Numbered from the stretch's first letter, positions 1-8,716 are shown. The stretch is DNA of 64,000 bases from Desulfopila sp. IMCC35006 (GCF_005116645.1 NZ_SWCM01000001.1:682001-746000), one strand, 5' to 3'. The notes: generated by a model from the sequence alone, not told the origin. Numbers and translations: made by a program.

Positions 1-1
1 A

Positions 2-403
2 CTGGCCGCCGCCAAAAAAGAAACCAGGGATAAAATCGAACGTGTGTACAATTTGGCCAAAAGCGGTCAGGATTTCAAAGCCCTGGCTAAAAAATTTTCC
101 GACCTTCCGTCCGCCAGTGAAGGCGGCGATATAGGGGTGTTCACCATTGACGAGATGGCCCGGAGCATGCGTGACGCGGTCGGCGCTCTGCAACCGGACG
201 AAATAAGCGAGATAGTCGAAACTCCTTCCGGTTACCAGTTCTTCAAACTCCTTTCCGGCGATAAAAACGCCACCGTCGCTACCTCTTCTTTTGAAGCGGT
301 TAAAGAAGAAATTCGGGAAGAGCTGTTCGAAGAAAAGTTAAAAGTTGCCTATACTGAATGGGTAAAAAAACTTAAACAAGAAGCATATATTAAAAAACTA
401 TAA
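2..403 (+). CDS. SurA/PpiC-type periplasmic peptidyl-prolyl isomerase, C-terminal part (5' truncated by window edge)
   Basis: The frame is open from the first bases of the window, so the gene starts upstream. The visible 133 residues contain the end of a parvulin (PpiC) rotamase domain: a hydrophilic helix ending in FKALAKKFSD, the typical S-x-x-GGDIG turn, then LQPDEIS and ETPSGYQFFKL. A charged C-terminal helix (VKEEIREELFEEKL) follows, as in SurA-like chaperones that help outer-membrane proteins fold. A RodZ-like gene follows closely. Family membership is clear from the parvulin motifs; which paralogue it is (SurA, PrsA or PpiD-like) cannot be judged without the N-terminus. Confidence 0.8.
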   Translation: MAAAKKETRDKIERVYNLAKSGQDFKALAKKFSDLPSASEGGDIGVFTIDEMARSMRDAVGALQPDEISEIVETPSGYQFFKLLSGDKNATVATSSFEAVKEEIREELFEEKLKVAYTEWVKKLKQEAYIKKL

Positions 404-436
404 ATTCTCATGCCAAAAATTTATCAGGAAAAGGTT

Positions 437-1168
437 ATGTCGCCTCACGGCTCTGAACATGACTACACTGGCCTCGGGGAATATCTCCATACAACAAGAA
501 TCAACCTTGGTTTAGACCTGGCGGCCATAGCTGGAGAAACCAAAATATCCGCGAGAAGTCTCCAGGCCATGGAAGAAAACAACTTTGCCGCGCTGCCGGC
601 GGAAGCTTTTGCACGTGGTTTGTACAGTCTGTACGCGCAGACTCTTTCCCTCGACTGCCGGGAAATACTGCAGATGTATATGCAGCAGAAGCCACAGCAG
701 GGCAAGTCGGGAAACCTGCCAACAATACCAGCGACGAAGCTGGCACAGGAAGTAGGAAACATGGCGGAGCGTCCCACATTCATGCCATTTTCTTTTTTTG
801 GCCTGATACTGCTCGTGCTGCTCCTGTTTGGTTGTTTTCTCTGCTGGTATTTTTCCTGGAATCCGGCCACGTATCTCAGTCAGAAGTTGCGCAGCCTGGA
901 GGAACCGCAGCGTATTGAACAGATGTCCGCAAGCACCGCTGTTCCAGATATAGTCAGACCCGGCTCGAGAACCGGGGCAATGTCCAGACCGCGGTCAAAC
1001 CGTTTGAATATATTCAGTCTTTCTTATCCAACGACGGCAACCGCTTCCGTTGGCGAGGAGATAAGCAGGGCGCCACTCCCGCCGCCACAGGAGGGAAGTA
1101 ATTATTACACCAATACTGAATTCAGCGAGGATACTTCGGATAGCCGTTATGAACGTCTGCTGCAATAA
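437..1168 (+). CDS. RodZ-like membrane protein with N-terminal helix-turn-helix (HTH_25)
   Basis: About 243 residues. The N-terminal third is the Xre-type HTH found in RodZ (LGEYLHTTRINLGLDLAAIA, then the RSLQAMEENNF and AEAFARGLYSLYA segments). One strong membrane helix follows (FSFFGLILLVLLLFGCFLCWYF) and then a low-complexity Pro/Ser/Thr-rich tail. Classical RodZ ties MreB filaments to the membrane and ends in a DUF4115 beta domain, which I do not see here. I chose the ATG at 437 because AGGAAAAGG precedes it at a good distance; the in-frame ATG at 410 has no ribosome site. It lies between the chaperone gene and recO, all on the same strand with gaps under 40 nt, so co-transcription is likely. 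Confidence 0.65.
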   Translation: MSPHGSEHDYTGLGEYLHTTRINLGLDLAAIAGETKISARSLQAMEENNFAALPAEAFARGLYSLYAQTLSLDCREILQMYMQQKPQQGKSGNLPTIPATKLAQEVGNMAERPTFMPFSFFGLILLVLLLFGCFLCWYFSWNPATYLSQKLRSLEEPQRIEQMSASTAVPDIVRPGSRTGAMSRPRSNRLNIFSLSYPTTATASVGEEISRAPLPPPQEGSNYYTNTEFSEDTSDSRYERLLQ

Positions 1169-1174
1169 GCCGCA

Positions 1175-1936
1175 GTGGTAGAGTCCAGGCAAACCGATGC
1201 TGTTGTCTTAAATTGCATAGAACATGGCGAGTCTGATGTAATCGTCACCCTGTTTTGCCAGGATGTTGGTCGCCTGAGCGCAATAGCCAAAGGTGCTAAA
1301 AAAAGCAAAAAACGTTTCGTCAACAAACTTGAGCTGTTCAGTTTTCTCCACATAACATACCAGCAGAAAGCCAACAGGTCATTGGCTTTTCTCGCCGAAG
1401 CCGATCTGCATACAGGTTTTCTGCACATTCGGCAAAACCTGGAATTATACAGTATCGCCTCGGCAATACGGGAATTTTTGCTGATCGGAATTCGCGAGAA
1501 TGAACCGGATATTTCGATTTTCCGACTCTGCTTATGGGCTCTGCATAACCTTGATCAGAAACAACCACCGCTGACTGTACTCAGTCTCTTTCTCATCCGC
1601 TTCTTCGACTCTGTCGGATACCGCCCGGATTTACAGAATTGCGCCCGCTGCAGCTCACAGGTAACCAATGACAACCGGTACAGTTTTGACGCCAGCAACG
1701 GGCGGATCGTCTGTTCCGCCTGCAGTCCTCACCTGCTGCAGAAAATTCCCCTGTCCCACGGTACGATCAAAATTCTGCGATCAGCCCAGGATCAGCCGAT
1801 CGAACGTTTGCATCGCCTGAAGATGTCCGGCAGTATCCTTTACGAGGCAATCTCTCTTCTGCAGAGTTATGGCAATCAGTTGTTTCAGCGGGACATGGCT
1901 TCGTGGAAGATGGTGCGGAAATTTCTCAAAAAATAA
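1175..1936 (+). CDS. recO: DNA repair protein RecO
   Basis: 253 residues, the usual size for RecO, which loads RecA with RecR onto SSB-covered single-stranded DNA during RecFOR recombinational repair. The N-terminal OB fold is seen in TDAVVLNCIEHGESDVIVTL and GRLSAIAKGAKKSKKRF. The C-terminal half has the four-cysteine zinc site (NCARCSS, then VCSACS) and the SVGYRPDLQ helix. The only start fitting the family is a GTG at 1175, six nt after the RodZ-like stop, with no clear ribosome site, so translation is probably coupled to the gene before it. Confidence 0.93.
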   Translation: MVESRQTDAVVLNCIEHGESDVIVTLFCQDVGRLSAIAKGAKKSKKRFVNKLELFSFLHITYQQKANRSLAFLAEADLHTGFLHIRQNLELYSIASAIREFLLIGIRENEPDISIFRLCLWALHNLDQKQPPLTVLSLFLIRFFDSVGYRPDLQNCARCSSQVTNDNRYSFDASNGRIVCSACSPHLLQKIPLSHGTIKILRSAQDQPIERLHRLKMSGSILYEAISLLQSYGNQLFQRDMASWKMVRKFLKK

Positions 1937-1955
1937 GCCGAACGACAGCTGCGAC

Positions 1956-2885
1956 TCAGGGCTGCAGATAGCGGATTTCCCCGCTGTATTCCGTCTTCTT
2001 ATAACCGTCCTCCAAAAGCAGGACAAGGCCGCCATCGTCATCGACGCCCAACACCTCTGCCTGGTAATCAGGGGCGGTCATCACATCAAAACCGTATACC
2101 ACTTTTTTGCCGACGGAATCGGAACAGGCCTGCCATCTCTGCAACAGCATATGCCTGCCGTCACGTCCGGAAAAACGTCCACCTTTCAGTCCTTTGGCCT
2201 CCTCATGGTAGAGCAGACCGAAATTCCAGGCCAGCCGGGCAAGAAATAAGGATGTGAAGTCCGGGAGATTAATTTTTTCATCAAGAACCTGTTTAAGAGA
2301 GACTGACGAATCGACCAGGTCGGCGGGAAACAAACAGTTATTGGCATTGATACCGAATCCAACCAGGGTAAACTCTTCTCCATGCACCGGTTCGGTATAG
2401 GTCTCAACCAGAAAACCGGCGAGCTTTTTCCCGTCGACCAGGACATCGTTCACCCAGCGCAAGGTCGCCTGTTCCACGCCGACCTCGCGCACAGCCTCGC
2501 AGCAGGCGAGACCAGTGGCAAGAGAAATGAAACTTCGGGATTGCGGCAGAAAAGTATTCGCATGGATCATACATCCCCACACTCCACCCGGAGGAGCAAA
2601 CCAGTTTCTGGTAAACCTTCCCTTCGACTGGGTCATCGTGTCCGCCAGAATCACGGTCCCGCTGGCCATGGAGCTGCCGGCGCGAACAGTTTTCTCAATC
2701 AGGCTGCGGGCATGATCCATTGCCCGCGGCAATGAATCATGGCTGTTAATCACCGAACCGATAAATGCGCCATACCGGCCAACCGCCTGCGCATCAACCG
2801 GACTGCCGGCAACATCCGCCTCCCTCGCCAGCATCTCCTGCAAACGTTGATAAACCGCTTCAGGGGTCGGGTTATTTTCTATCAT
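1956..2885 (-). CDS. birA: Biotin--[acetyl-CoA-carboxylase] ligase (BPL catalytic domain)
   Basis: 309 residues. It would form biotinyl-AMP and transfer biotin to a lysine of biotin carriers such as the PycB subunit encoded at 12.1 kb. The catalytic core is recognisable: GRFTRNW (about 89-95) stands where most ligases have GRGRRGR, and WVNDVLVDGKKLAG (144-157) carries the substrate lysine. VGFGINAN matches the conserved glycine/asparagine turn and the C-terminal beta barrel is present (GGLVLLLEDG). There is no N-terminal winged helix, so it should not be a repressor of the E. coli BirA type. It is convergent with recO. Confidence 0.85.
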   Translation of the reverse strand: MIENNPTPEAVYQRLQEMLAREADVAGSPVDAQAVGRYGAFIGSVINSHDSLPRAMDHARSLIEKTVRAGSSMASGTVILADTMTQSKGRFTRNWFAPPGGVWGCMIHANTFLPQSRSFISLATGLACCEAVREVGVEQATLRWVNDVLVDGKKLAGFLVETYTEPVHGEEFTLVGFGINANNCLFPADLVDSSVSLKQVLDEKINLPDFTSLFLARLAWNFGLLYHEEAKGLKGGRFSGRDGRHMLLQRWQACSDSVGKKVVYGFDVMTAPDYQAEVLGVDDDGGLVLLLEDGYKKTEYSGEIRYLQP

Positions 2886-3003
2886 GATCGAAATGAGTTA
2901 AGAATACAGACCGCCATTGGAAAAACCTCCAGGCGATGATAGCTCAATAGATAAGCGTAGACTTCGAGAAACGTCCAATGCGAACGAGGTGTAAGCTTAT
3001 CCA

Positions 3004-3037
3004 ATCATTCCGACGTTCTCAAGTACGTCGGAATGAT
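3004..3037. repeat. Perfect 12-bp inverted repeat in the birA/biotin-fold gene gap
   Basis: The arms ATCATTCCGACG (3004-3015) and CGTCGGAATGAT (3026-3037) are exact complements around a 10-nt loop. It sits about 70 nt after the stop of the biotin-fold gene and 120 nt ahead of birA, both on the minus strand. No T-run follows on either strand, so it is not a standard terminator. It may be an mRNA 3'-end stabiliser, or a protein-binding dyad ahead of birA. Confidence 0.6.
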
Positions 3038-3103
3038 AGTGACATTCACAACAACGAAGAAGAGGAAGATTTCTATGCCCTTTGGGTAGTTTTTACAACA
3101 CCA

Positions 3104-3760
3104 TCAATGATCAGTGTCCCAGTCCGCCTTAACCCGGGTGATAATTTTCTGAATGATCGGCAGCTTCTCCGGGGCGCAGATGCCGATCAGCGGTTCGCCC
3201 TGGGCAACCGAAACACCCTGCTTAAAATAGATGGAATGAATAACTCCCCGTGGCCCTTGATAATATACCGGCGTATCACGTTTCATCAGGGACATGGTCA
3301 GGATCTCCTCCCCCTGATCAATGGTTACAGCCCGGGCACCTTTTTTATCGATACGGGATTGAATATCCATGGCAAAAAAGTATTTTGCCGATTCGGGGGC
3401 GGGAAAGAGCAGGAGCACTTCTTTTAAAATATTTTCAATAATCTCTTTCTTTTTCAAAGGATGCTTAATGGTCAGAAGCTTTTCGCCCGCCTCAACAAAC
3501 TGACCGTCAAGCTCGGAATGGATCTTTGCTACCGTGCCATTGGTTCGGGCGGCAATTATTTTCGGATTCCGTTCCCTGTTGATTTCATACAATTGGGTGC
3601 CCGGAACCTGCAGCCATTCACCACTGGGAGCGTTTACCTCTTCACCTTCCACAACCTTGAATGTAACCCGGCCAGTATGCACGGCAAAAACATCAACATA
3701 GTCAAAAGGGTCCGATTTGTATTTACTGAGCAGTTCGTCAAAATCTATTTCGTTAGACAT
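3104..3760 (-). CDS. Biotin/lipoyl-fold (barrel-sandwich hybrid) protein without the biotinylated lysine motif
   Basis: 218 residues. Two half-motifs typical of biotinyl/lipoyl or HlyD-type hybrid domains are visible: RTNGTVAKIHSELDGQFVEAGE and GPRGVIHSIYFKQGVSVAQGE. Neither has the EAMKM or DK-type lysine turn that biotin or lipoate is attached to. Proteins like this occur near carboxylase genes in Desulfobacterota, to my recollection. Here the neighbour is the biotin ligase on the same strand. The function is not known; a structural or carrier-interaction role in the pyruvate carboxylase assembly is inference only. The start ATG at 3760 gives a soluble protein without a signal peptide. Confidence 0.6.
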   Translation of the reverse strand: MSNEIDFDELLSKYKSDPFDYVDVFAVHTGRVTFKVVEGEEVNAPSGEWLQVPGTQLYEINRERNPKIIAARTNGTVAKIHSELDGQFVEAGEKLLTIKHPLKKKEIIENILKEVLLLFPAPESAKYFFAMDIQSRIDKKGARAVTIDQGEEILTMSLMKRDTPVYYQGPRGVIHSIYFKQGVSVAQGEPLIGICAPEKLPIIQKIITRVKADWDTDH

Positions 3761-4019
3761 ACCAACAACCTATTTTTCTTTATCTGAGCAGACCGGAAAG
3801 ATGATGACCAGTCCGAAATACCGCCGATTAATTATGCAAGTCTTGAGCAATACGTTTATAATGGCTGAAAAGAGACAAGGCAAGGCTAATATTAGATGAC
3901 GTCTTAAAAAGCTCGATCTCCTTCGCTGTACCCCGGGGACACTTCCAGAAGGGCGAAGTTTTTCTTTAACCGTCATTCATTGTTCATTCATAGTAGTAAA
4001 AAAACAATTCGCAAAGTTA

Positions 4020-6278
4020 ATGAAAAAAAGATCCCGCCTTTTGCTTACCCTTCCAATTTTGCTAGTGCTGGGATGCGGCTTTTTTTTCCTGCTTCTGCCC
4101 TCTCTGCTGAATCTTTACCTCTTCCCCCGCCTCTTGGCCGACCTCCCCTTCACAGAAAAAGAACTGAGCCTCTACAGTATCACCCCCTGGAAAGCAAGTG
4201 GTGTCCTGACCCTGGCCAACCCCGATCAACCAGGCGTCTCCGTACCCCGATTCGAACTGACCTACACCCCCGGCTCCCTCGCCCGTGGCAAAATTGACGG
4301 CCTGCTCCTTGATTCGGCGGCACTTCACCTGGTCATGCAGGATGGACATCCGGTCATCCGCGGCCTGTCAGGACACGATACGCCGGCAGGAACGCAAAGC
4401 AATCGAAACGACAATTCCACCGCCATTCTTCTGCCTCTGGCAGTTGAGACAGTTATCTTGAAAAACTGTACTCTTACTCTGCAGCAAGAGCAACAGGAAC
4501 CCCGCCGGATCATGGTTGATGGCCGCTTTGACCTCGGTTTTCTGGAAAGCCCCCGCAACAGCAGACTCCTGGCAACCGCAACAGGGCAGATAGTAACGGA
4601 AGGCGACCTGGCAATGACGGGTGCAATCGACCTGCATGCACTGGATACCGGATATGAAGCAACCGTGACCTTCTCCCGGTTGCAGTTCAAGCAGGACGAC
4701 TTTATTTTTGCAACCAATGCAACCGAACGGCCGATTTCGCTCCGCATAACAGGAAACCGGGAAAAAGCCCGTTATACCCTGGCCAATATTGTCCTTTCCA
4801 AACCGGAAAAGGCGACTCTCAGCATAACCGGCGAGATAGAAGCAGCCAAAGGCACCTTTCGCGGCATCGGCCAAATTTTCTTTCCCCGGACAAAATCGGC
4901 CGTTTCTGTACATCTTAACGGTGAAAAGAGGCAATCCCAAACCATTATCAACTATGCACTCGCCGGCGAGGCGATGACGACCGCAGAAGCTTTTTCCCTC
5001 AGTCCTTATACCGCAGAGGGAAACATTACTGTCGAAGGCGGCACGCTGGCAGTACAACTGAACGGGAAGATCCCCGAAATCACCCTCAAAAAAAGCAGGA
5101 CAACGCTGACGGGACTTTCATTCCAACTGCCACTGCAATGGCCTCCTCCCCGGCAGACCGGCACCGCGGGAATTGTTAAAATCGAGCAGATAGGCTACCA
5201 GAACAAAAGCAGCGGCACCTTGCAGGCAAAAATTTCTCAGTCGCCTCAAGGTGTTTCAGCCTCCACTCTGTTGACCACGCCTTTTGTACCGGGGCTGCAG
5301 CTCGTCTGCGAGGGGTCGGCGCAGATGACCGGACAGCTGGCCGCTCACTGCCGCATCCCGGCCACAAAAATCGATTCGACCACTCTACCGCGCTTTCTAT
5401 CTCTTCCAGACAAGCTGTCTTTTACCGGTAAACTTACCGCGGACGGTGTCTTTGGTTTAACCGATGCAGTGCCTACTGGAAAAATCACCGTAGAATTCAA
5501 TAACGGCACCTTGAAACAGGGCAAGAACAAGCTTTCGAATATCAATCTATCCGTCGTTTTTCCCCACCTGCCGCTACTGCAAAGCGCTCCGGGCCAGCTT
5601 TGCACCATCGGAACTGCCGATTTCGGCAAGATAAGGCTTTCGGAAGGACGCATACATTTTCGCGTCGAAGACGAGCAAGCGGTTTTCCTGGAAAAGATAC
5701 GCCTGAGCTGGTGCGGCGGCAAAGTGGAGACGGGCAGTTTTTCCCTGGCAAAGAATATGAAAGAGCTGGAGACAACGCTGTATTGCGACCGGCTGGGCTT
5801 CACCGAACTGCTTGCCCAGTTCGGCATCGACAAAGCAGAAGGTCAGGGGTCGCTCAATGGCCGGCTGCCCATGGTAATCAGCCGGCAGGGAGTCAAATTT
5901 GACGACGGATTTCTGTTTTCCACACCCGGCAATAGTGGTATAGTCCGCTTCAATGACACCAGGCAGCTCCGCCAGGGGATACCGGATATAAATAAAAGCT
6001 CCTATCTTGATTATTCCATGGAAGCCCTGACTAATTTCTCGTACAACTGGACGAAACTTACTTTTAACAGCCGGGACAAGGATCTGTTGATAACCATGCA
6101 ACTTGATGGTAAACCAGCCGAGCCGTTACCGTTCGGTTATAAAAACGGCCAGCTTGTTCCAAGCGATAAAGGTCCCGGGCTGCAGCATCCGATCCGGCTG
6201 GATGTGAATTTTCGCCTCCCCATGCATGATTTATTTCAATATGGCACAAGCATCCAATCGATGCTGGAGAAGATGTAA
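4020..6278 (+). CDS. ydbH: YdbH-family intermembrane (AsmA-like) lipid transport protein
   Basis: 752 residues with one N-terminal membrane helix (LLLTLPILLVLGCGFFFLLL) and then a long beta-rich periplasmic region. The C-terminal part carries the YdbH signature (GQGSLNGRLPMVISRQG and SSYLDYSMEALTNFSYNWTKL). In E. coli YdbH, with YhdP and TamB, forms a bridge moving phospholipids between inner and outer membranes, and pairs with the lipoprotein YnbE at the outer membrane. The next two genes here encode a YnbE-like lipoprotein and a YdbL-like protein in the same order as in E. coli, which supports the call strongly. The next gene begins one nt after the stop. Confidence 0.85.
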   Translation: MKKRSRLLLTLPILLVLGCGFFFLLLPSLLNLYLFPRLLADLPFTEKELSLYSITPWKASGVLTLANPDQPGVSVPRFELTYTPGSLARGKIDGLLLDSAALHLVMQDGHPVIRGLSGHDTPAGTQSNRNDNSTAILLPLAVETVILKNCTLTLQQEQQEPRRIMVDGRFDLGFLESPRNSRLLATATGQIVTEGDLAMTGAIDLHALDTGYEATVTFSRLQFKQDDFIFATNATERPISLRITGNREKARYTLANIVLSKPEKATLSITGEIEAAKGTFRGIGQIFFPRTKSAVSVHLNGEKRQSQTIINYALAGEAMTTAEAFSLSPYTAEGNITVEGGTLAVQLNGKIPEITLKKSRTTLTGLSFQLPLQWPPPRQTGTAGIVKIEQIGYQNKSSGTLQAKISQSPQGVSASTLLTTPFVPGLQLVCEGSAQMTGQLAAHCRIPATKIDSTTLPRFLSLPDKLSFTGKLTADGVFGLTDAVPTGKITVEFNNGTLKQGKNKLSNINLSVVFPHLPLLQSAPGQLCTIGTADFGKIRLSEGRIHFRVEDEQAVFLEKIRLSWCGGKVETGSFSLAKNMKELETTLYCDRLGFTELLAQFGIDKAEGQGSLNGRLPMVISRQGVKFDDGFLFSTPGNSGIVRFNDTRQLRQGIPDINKSSYLDYSMEALTNFSYNWTKLTFNSRDKDLLITMQLDGKPAEPLPFGYKNGQLVPSDKGPGLQHPIRLDVNFRLPMHDLFQYGTSIQSMLEKM

Positions 6279-6279
6279 T

Positions 6280-6477
6280 ATGACACTTTTAAAAATGACT
6301 ATCGTCTTCAGCTTCCTCTGGGCTGGCCTCCTCGCGAACTCTGGCTGCACCAGGCATGAGGTTGAAGTAAAACCGCTGGAAATCAAACCAATTCACATTA
6401 CCATCGATGTCAACGTCAAGGTCGACAGAGCCCTTGATGATTTCTTCGGCGATCTGGATAAAGCAAAGCGTGAGTAA
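6280..6477 (+). CDS. ynbE: YnbE-like outer-membrane lipoprotein
   Basis: 65 residues. A hydrophobic signal ends in an SGC lipobox-like site (about residue 23), followed by a short mature part with alternating hydrophobic residues (EVKPLEIKPIHITIDVNVKVD), as in YnbE, which stacks on the edge of YdbH as an outer-membrane lipoprotein. The asparagine at -3 of the lipobox is unusual. The ATG at 6280 is chosen because it gives a proper signal peptide and follows the ydbH stop by one nt; an upstream in-frame ATG at 6226 lies inside ydbH and adds a non-signal-like extension. Confidence 0.82.
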   Translation: MTLLKMTIVFSFLWAGLLANSGCTRHEVEVKPLEIKPIHITIDVNVKVDRALDDFFGDLDKAKRE

Positions 6478-6500
6478 TTTCTCATTAATTGAGGTGTGAG

Positions 6501-6875
6501 ATGCATAAAAATCTGTTTTTTTCCTCCTTTCTGTTTGTGTTTATTGCCTGCATGCTGTTTATAGTGTCATCCGTCCATTCCGCCGATATCAAAGAACGAA
6601 TGGCCGGACGAATACCCGCTATTGACGCCCTGAAAGACCAGGGAATTATTGGTGAAAACAGCAAAGGCTTTCTTGAATATCGCACCGCCAGCAAACCGCA
6701 GCAGCAGCTCGTTGCCGACGAGAACAGCGACCGTGCCCTGGTCTACGAAGCCATTTCCAGGCAACAGGGTGCCCCGGTGGCCCTGGTAGGAGAACGGCGG
6801 GCAAAGATGATCGTGGAAAATGGCCGGGCCGGCCAGTGGTTTCAGAAAACAGACGGCACCTGGTATAAAAAATAG
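6501..6875 (+). CDS. ydbL: YdbL-family periplasmic protein (DUF1318)
   Basis: About 124 residues with an N-terminal signal peptide (ending near SSVHSA) and a helical mature part (IKERMAGRIPAIDALKDQGIIGEN, then a C-terminal GQWFQKTDGTWYKK). This is the YdbL pattern: a small periplasmic factor reported in E. coli to regulate YdbH-YnbE pairing. GAGG at 6491-6494 sets the ATG at 6501. It is the last gene of the ydbH-ynbE-ydbL set and is followed after 22 nt by cmoA, so the transcript may continue into the tRNA-modification genes. Confidence 0.83.
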   Translation: MHKNLFFSSFLFVFIACMLFIVSSVHSADIKERMAGRIPAIDALKDQGIIGENSKGFLEYRTASKPQQQLVADENSDRALVYEAISRQQGAPVALVGERRAKMIVENGRAGQWFQKTDGTWYKK

Positions 6876-6897
6876 CACGCTACATGGAATCTGGCAG

Positions 6898-7635
6898 ATG
6901 ACCGGCAGGGCAAGGGATACACTCTTTAATATTAAAACCGTCGAAGAAGATTTTGCATTTAATGAACGGGTCGTCGAGGTCTTTGACGACATGCTTGATC
7001 GGTCGATCCCCTTCTACCGGCAGATCATTGATGGTCAGGCACAGCTGCTCGACGACTTTCTGGAACCCGGCGACACGGTTTACGACCTCGGCTGTTCTAC
7101 CGGGACGACCATGCTCGAGCTCGCCCGCCTGCTGGAACCGAAAAAATTGCAGTTCATCGGCATAGACAACTCCCTGCCTATGCTCGATAAAGCCCGGCTG
7201 AAGGCAGAACTGTACAGAAAGCAGCAAATCCTGTCTTTTGTCAATGAGGACATCACCGAATTCGACCACCCGAATGCCGGCTGCATCATTCTCAACTATA
7301 CCATGCAATTTATTCGCCCCCTGCAGCGGGAAGGGTTTCTCCAGCGACTTTTCCACAACCTGCGCCCCGGCGGGATCATGCTGATCAGCGAGAAAGTGAT
7401 CAACCACGATCGACGGCTCAATCGTGCCTTTATCGACATATACCACCAGTACAAAAAAAACCGCGGCTATTCCGAACTGGAAATTGCCAGAAAACGTGAA
7501 GCCCTGGAAAATGTGCTGATCCCTTTTTCCATTAAAGAGAATAAAACGATGCTGAAAAAAAGTGGTTTCGTATCGGTCGAGACCTACTTCCAGTGGTTCA
7601 ATTTTTCCTCTTTTATCGCAATCAAACCAGCCTGA
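6898..7635 (+). CDS. cmoA: Carboxy-S-adenosyl-L-methionine synthase CmoA
   Basis: 245 residues, the same size as E. coli CmoA, which converts SAM and prephenate to carboxy-SAM for CmoB. The start region ARDTLFNIKTVEEDFAFNERV matches the family. The methyltransferase Rossmann motif is VYDLGCSTGTT (about residue 60), with IGIDNS following, and IILNYTMQFI corresponds to the conserved LNFTLQF segment. The ATG at 6898 is preferred because upstream in-frame starts fall inside ydbL. cmoB follows after 14 nt, so the two are surely co-expressed. Confidence 0.95.
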   Translation: MTGRARDTLFNIKTVEEDFAFNERVVEVFDDMLDRSIPFYRQIIDGQAQLLDDFLEPGDTVYDLGCSTGTTMLELARLLEPKKLQFIGIDNSLPMLDKARLKAELYRKQQILSFVNEDITEFDHPNAGCIILNYTMQFIRPLQREGFLQRLFHNLRPGGIMLISEKVINHDRRLNRAFIDIYHQYKKNRGYSELEIARKREALENVLIPFSIKENKTMLKKSGFVSVETYFQWFNFSSFIAIKPA

Positions 7636-7649
7636 CCCAGATTTTCAAG

Positions 7650-8612
7650 ATGAATTACCTCGAACTGCTGCCCGCTTCGGCGCATACCGATGCCATCCTC
7701 TGTGAACACACCAAACGCCAGAAATGGGTTCAGCAAGAAAAAAAAGGTTTTCTGCGCTACCGCAACCCTTATCTGCAGCTTGCCAACTACCCGGCCAGAC
7801 ATGTCGATTGCAGCGGGGAAACTGTTATCATCGGCCGGCCGGACGAAATATCCGGTCTCCAGCGGCAGCAGCTGACCAAACACCTTCGGGCCTTCATGCC
7901 CTGGCGCAAAGGCCCCTTTTCCGTATTCGGCATAGATATTGACGCCGAATGGCGCAGTGAAAAAAAATGGCAGAGAGTCCTGCCGGAACTTCCCGATCTC
8001 AAAGGGAAAGTGATTGCCGATATCGGTTGCAACAACGGCTATTATATGTTTCGCATGGCCGCCGCAGGACCCCGGCTGGTCCTTGGTTTTGAACCATCGG
8101 TGCAACACTATTATTGTTTCAAGGCCCTGAACAGTATGGCCGGCAAATCGGAACTGGAGATAGACCTGCTCGGCATAGAACACCTGAGCCTCTTCGAACG
8201 TTGCTTTGATGTCGTTTTCCTCATGGGAATAATTTACCATCGTCCATCACCCATCGATACCCTTCGCGATATTCATTTGGCCCTGCAGCCCGGCGGAACC
8301 CTGATTGTCGAATCACAGGCCATTCCCGGCGAGGAACCATTCGCTCTGTTTCCCGAAGAAACCTACGCCAAGGTACCGGGCACTTACTTCGTCCCGACCG
8401 GCAGCTGCCTGTGCAACTGGATGAAAAAAGCCGGATTTATCGATGTCAAACTCTTCTGCACCCATCCGATGTCGGATCAGGAACAGCGCCGAACGGACTG
8501 GATGCACTTTGAATCATTCACCGATTATATCGATACTGACAAGCCGCACTTAACGGTAGAAGGATATCCCGCCCCCTGCCGCATTTTTGCCAAAGGCAGA
8601 AAAAAAATATGA
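7650..8612 (+). CDS. cmoB: tRNA U34 carboxymethyltransferase CmoB
   Basis: 320 residues, close to the E. coli length of 323. It transfers the carboxymethyl group of carboxy-SAM to 5-hydroxyuridine at tRNA position 34, giving cmo5U and wider wobble reading. Visible markers are the conserved RKGPFSVFGIDIDAEWRSEKKW entry region, the SAM motif IADIGCNNGYYMFRM, FEPSVQHYYCF and the VFLMGIIYHRPSP loop. The ATG at 7650 gives the family-length protein; an in-frame start at 7593 lies inside cmoA. Confidence 0.95.
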   Translation: MNYLELLPASAHTDAILCEHTKRQKWVQQEKKGFLRYRNPYLQLANYPARHVDCSGETVIIGRPDEISGLQRQQLTKHLRAFMPWRKGPFSVFGIDIDAEWRSEKKWQRVLPELPDLKGKVIADIGCNNGYYMFRMAAAGPRLVLGFEPSVQHYYCFKALNSMAGKSELEIDLLGIEHLSLFERCFDVVFLMGIIYHRPSPIDTLRDIHLALQPGGTLIVESQAIPGEEPFALFPEETYAKVPGTYFVPTGSCLCNWMKKAGFIDVKLFCTHPMSDQEQRRTDWMHFESFTDYIDTDKPHLTVEGYPAPCRIFAKGRKKI

Positions 8613-8631
8613 CCGAGCCCCCTCAAAATAA

Positions 8632-8652
8632 CAGGAAATGTTGCCTTTCCTG
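8632..8652 (+). other. Short hairpin after cmoB
   Basis: CAGGAAA (8632-8638) pairs exactly with TTTCCTG (8646-8652) over a 7-nt loop. There is no T-run after it. It is probably a weak 3'-end structure for the ydbH-cmoB transcript. Confidence 0.35.
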
Positions 8653-8716
8653 GCAACTATGAGTACATTGCAACGGAACTGAAATTCACCCTTTTCCCGA
8701 CTAAAGGAGTCATTCA

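Noticed and set aside
3922-3974. CTTCGC...GCGAAGTTTTTCTTT resembling a plus-strand terminator
   Set aside because: No plus-strand gene ends upstream within range, and the loop is about 25 nt, so it is more likely chance or part of the ydbH leader.
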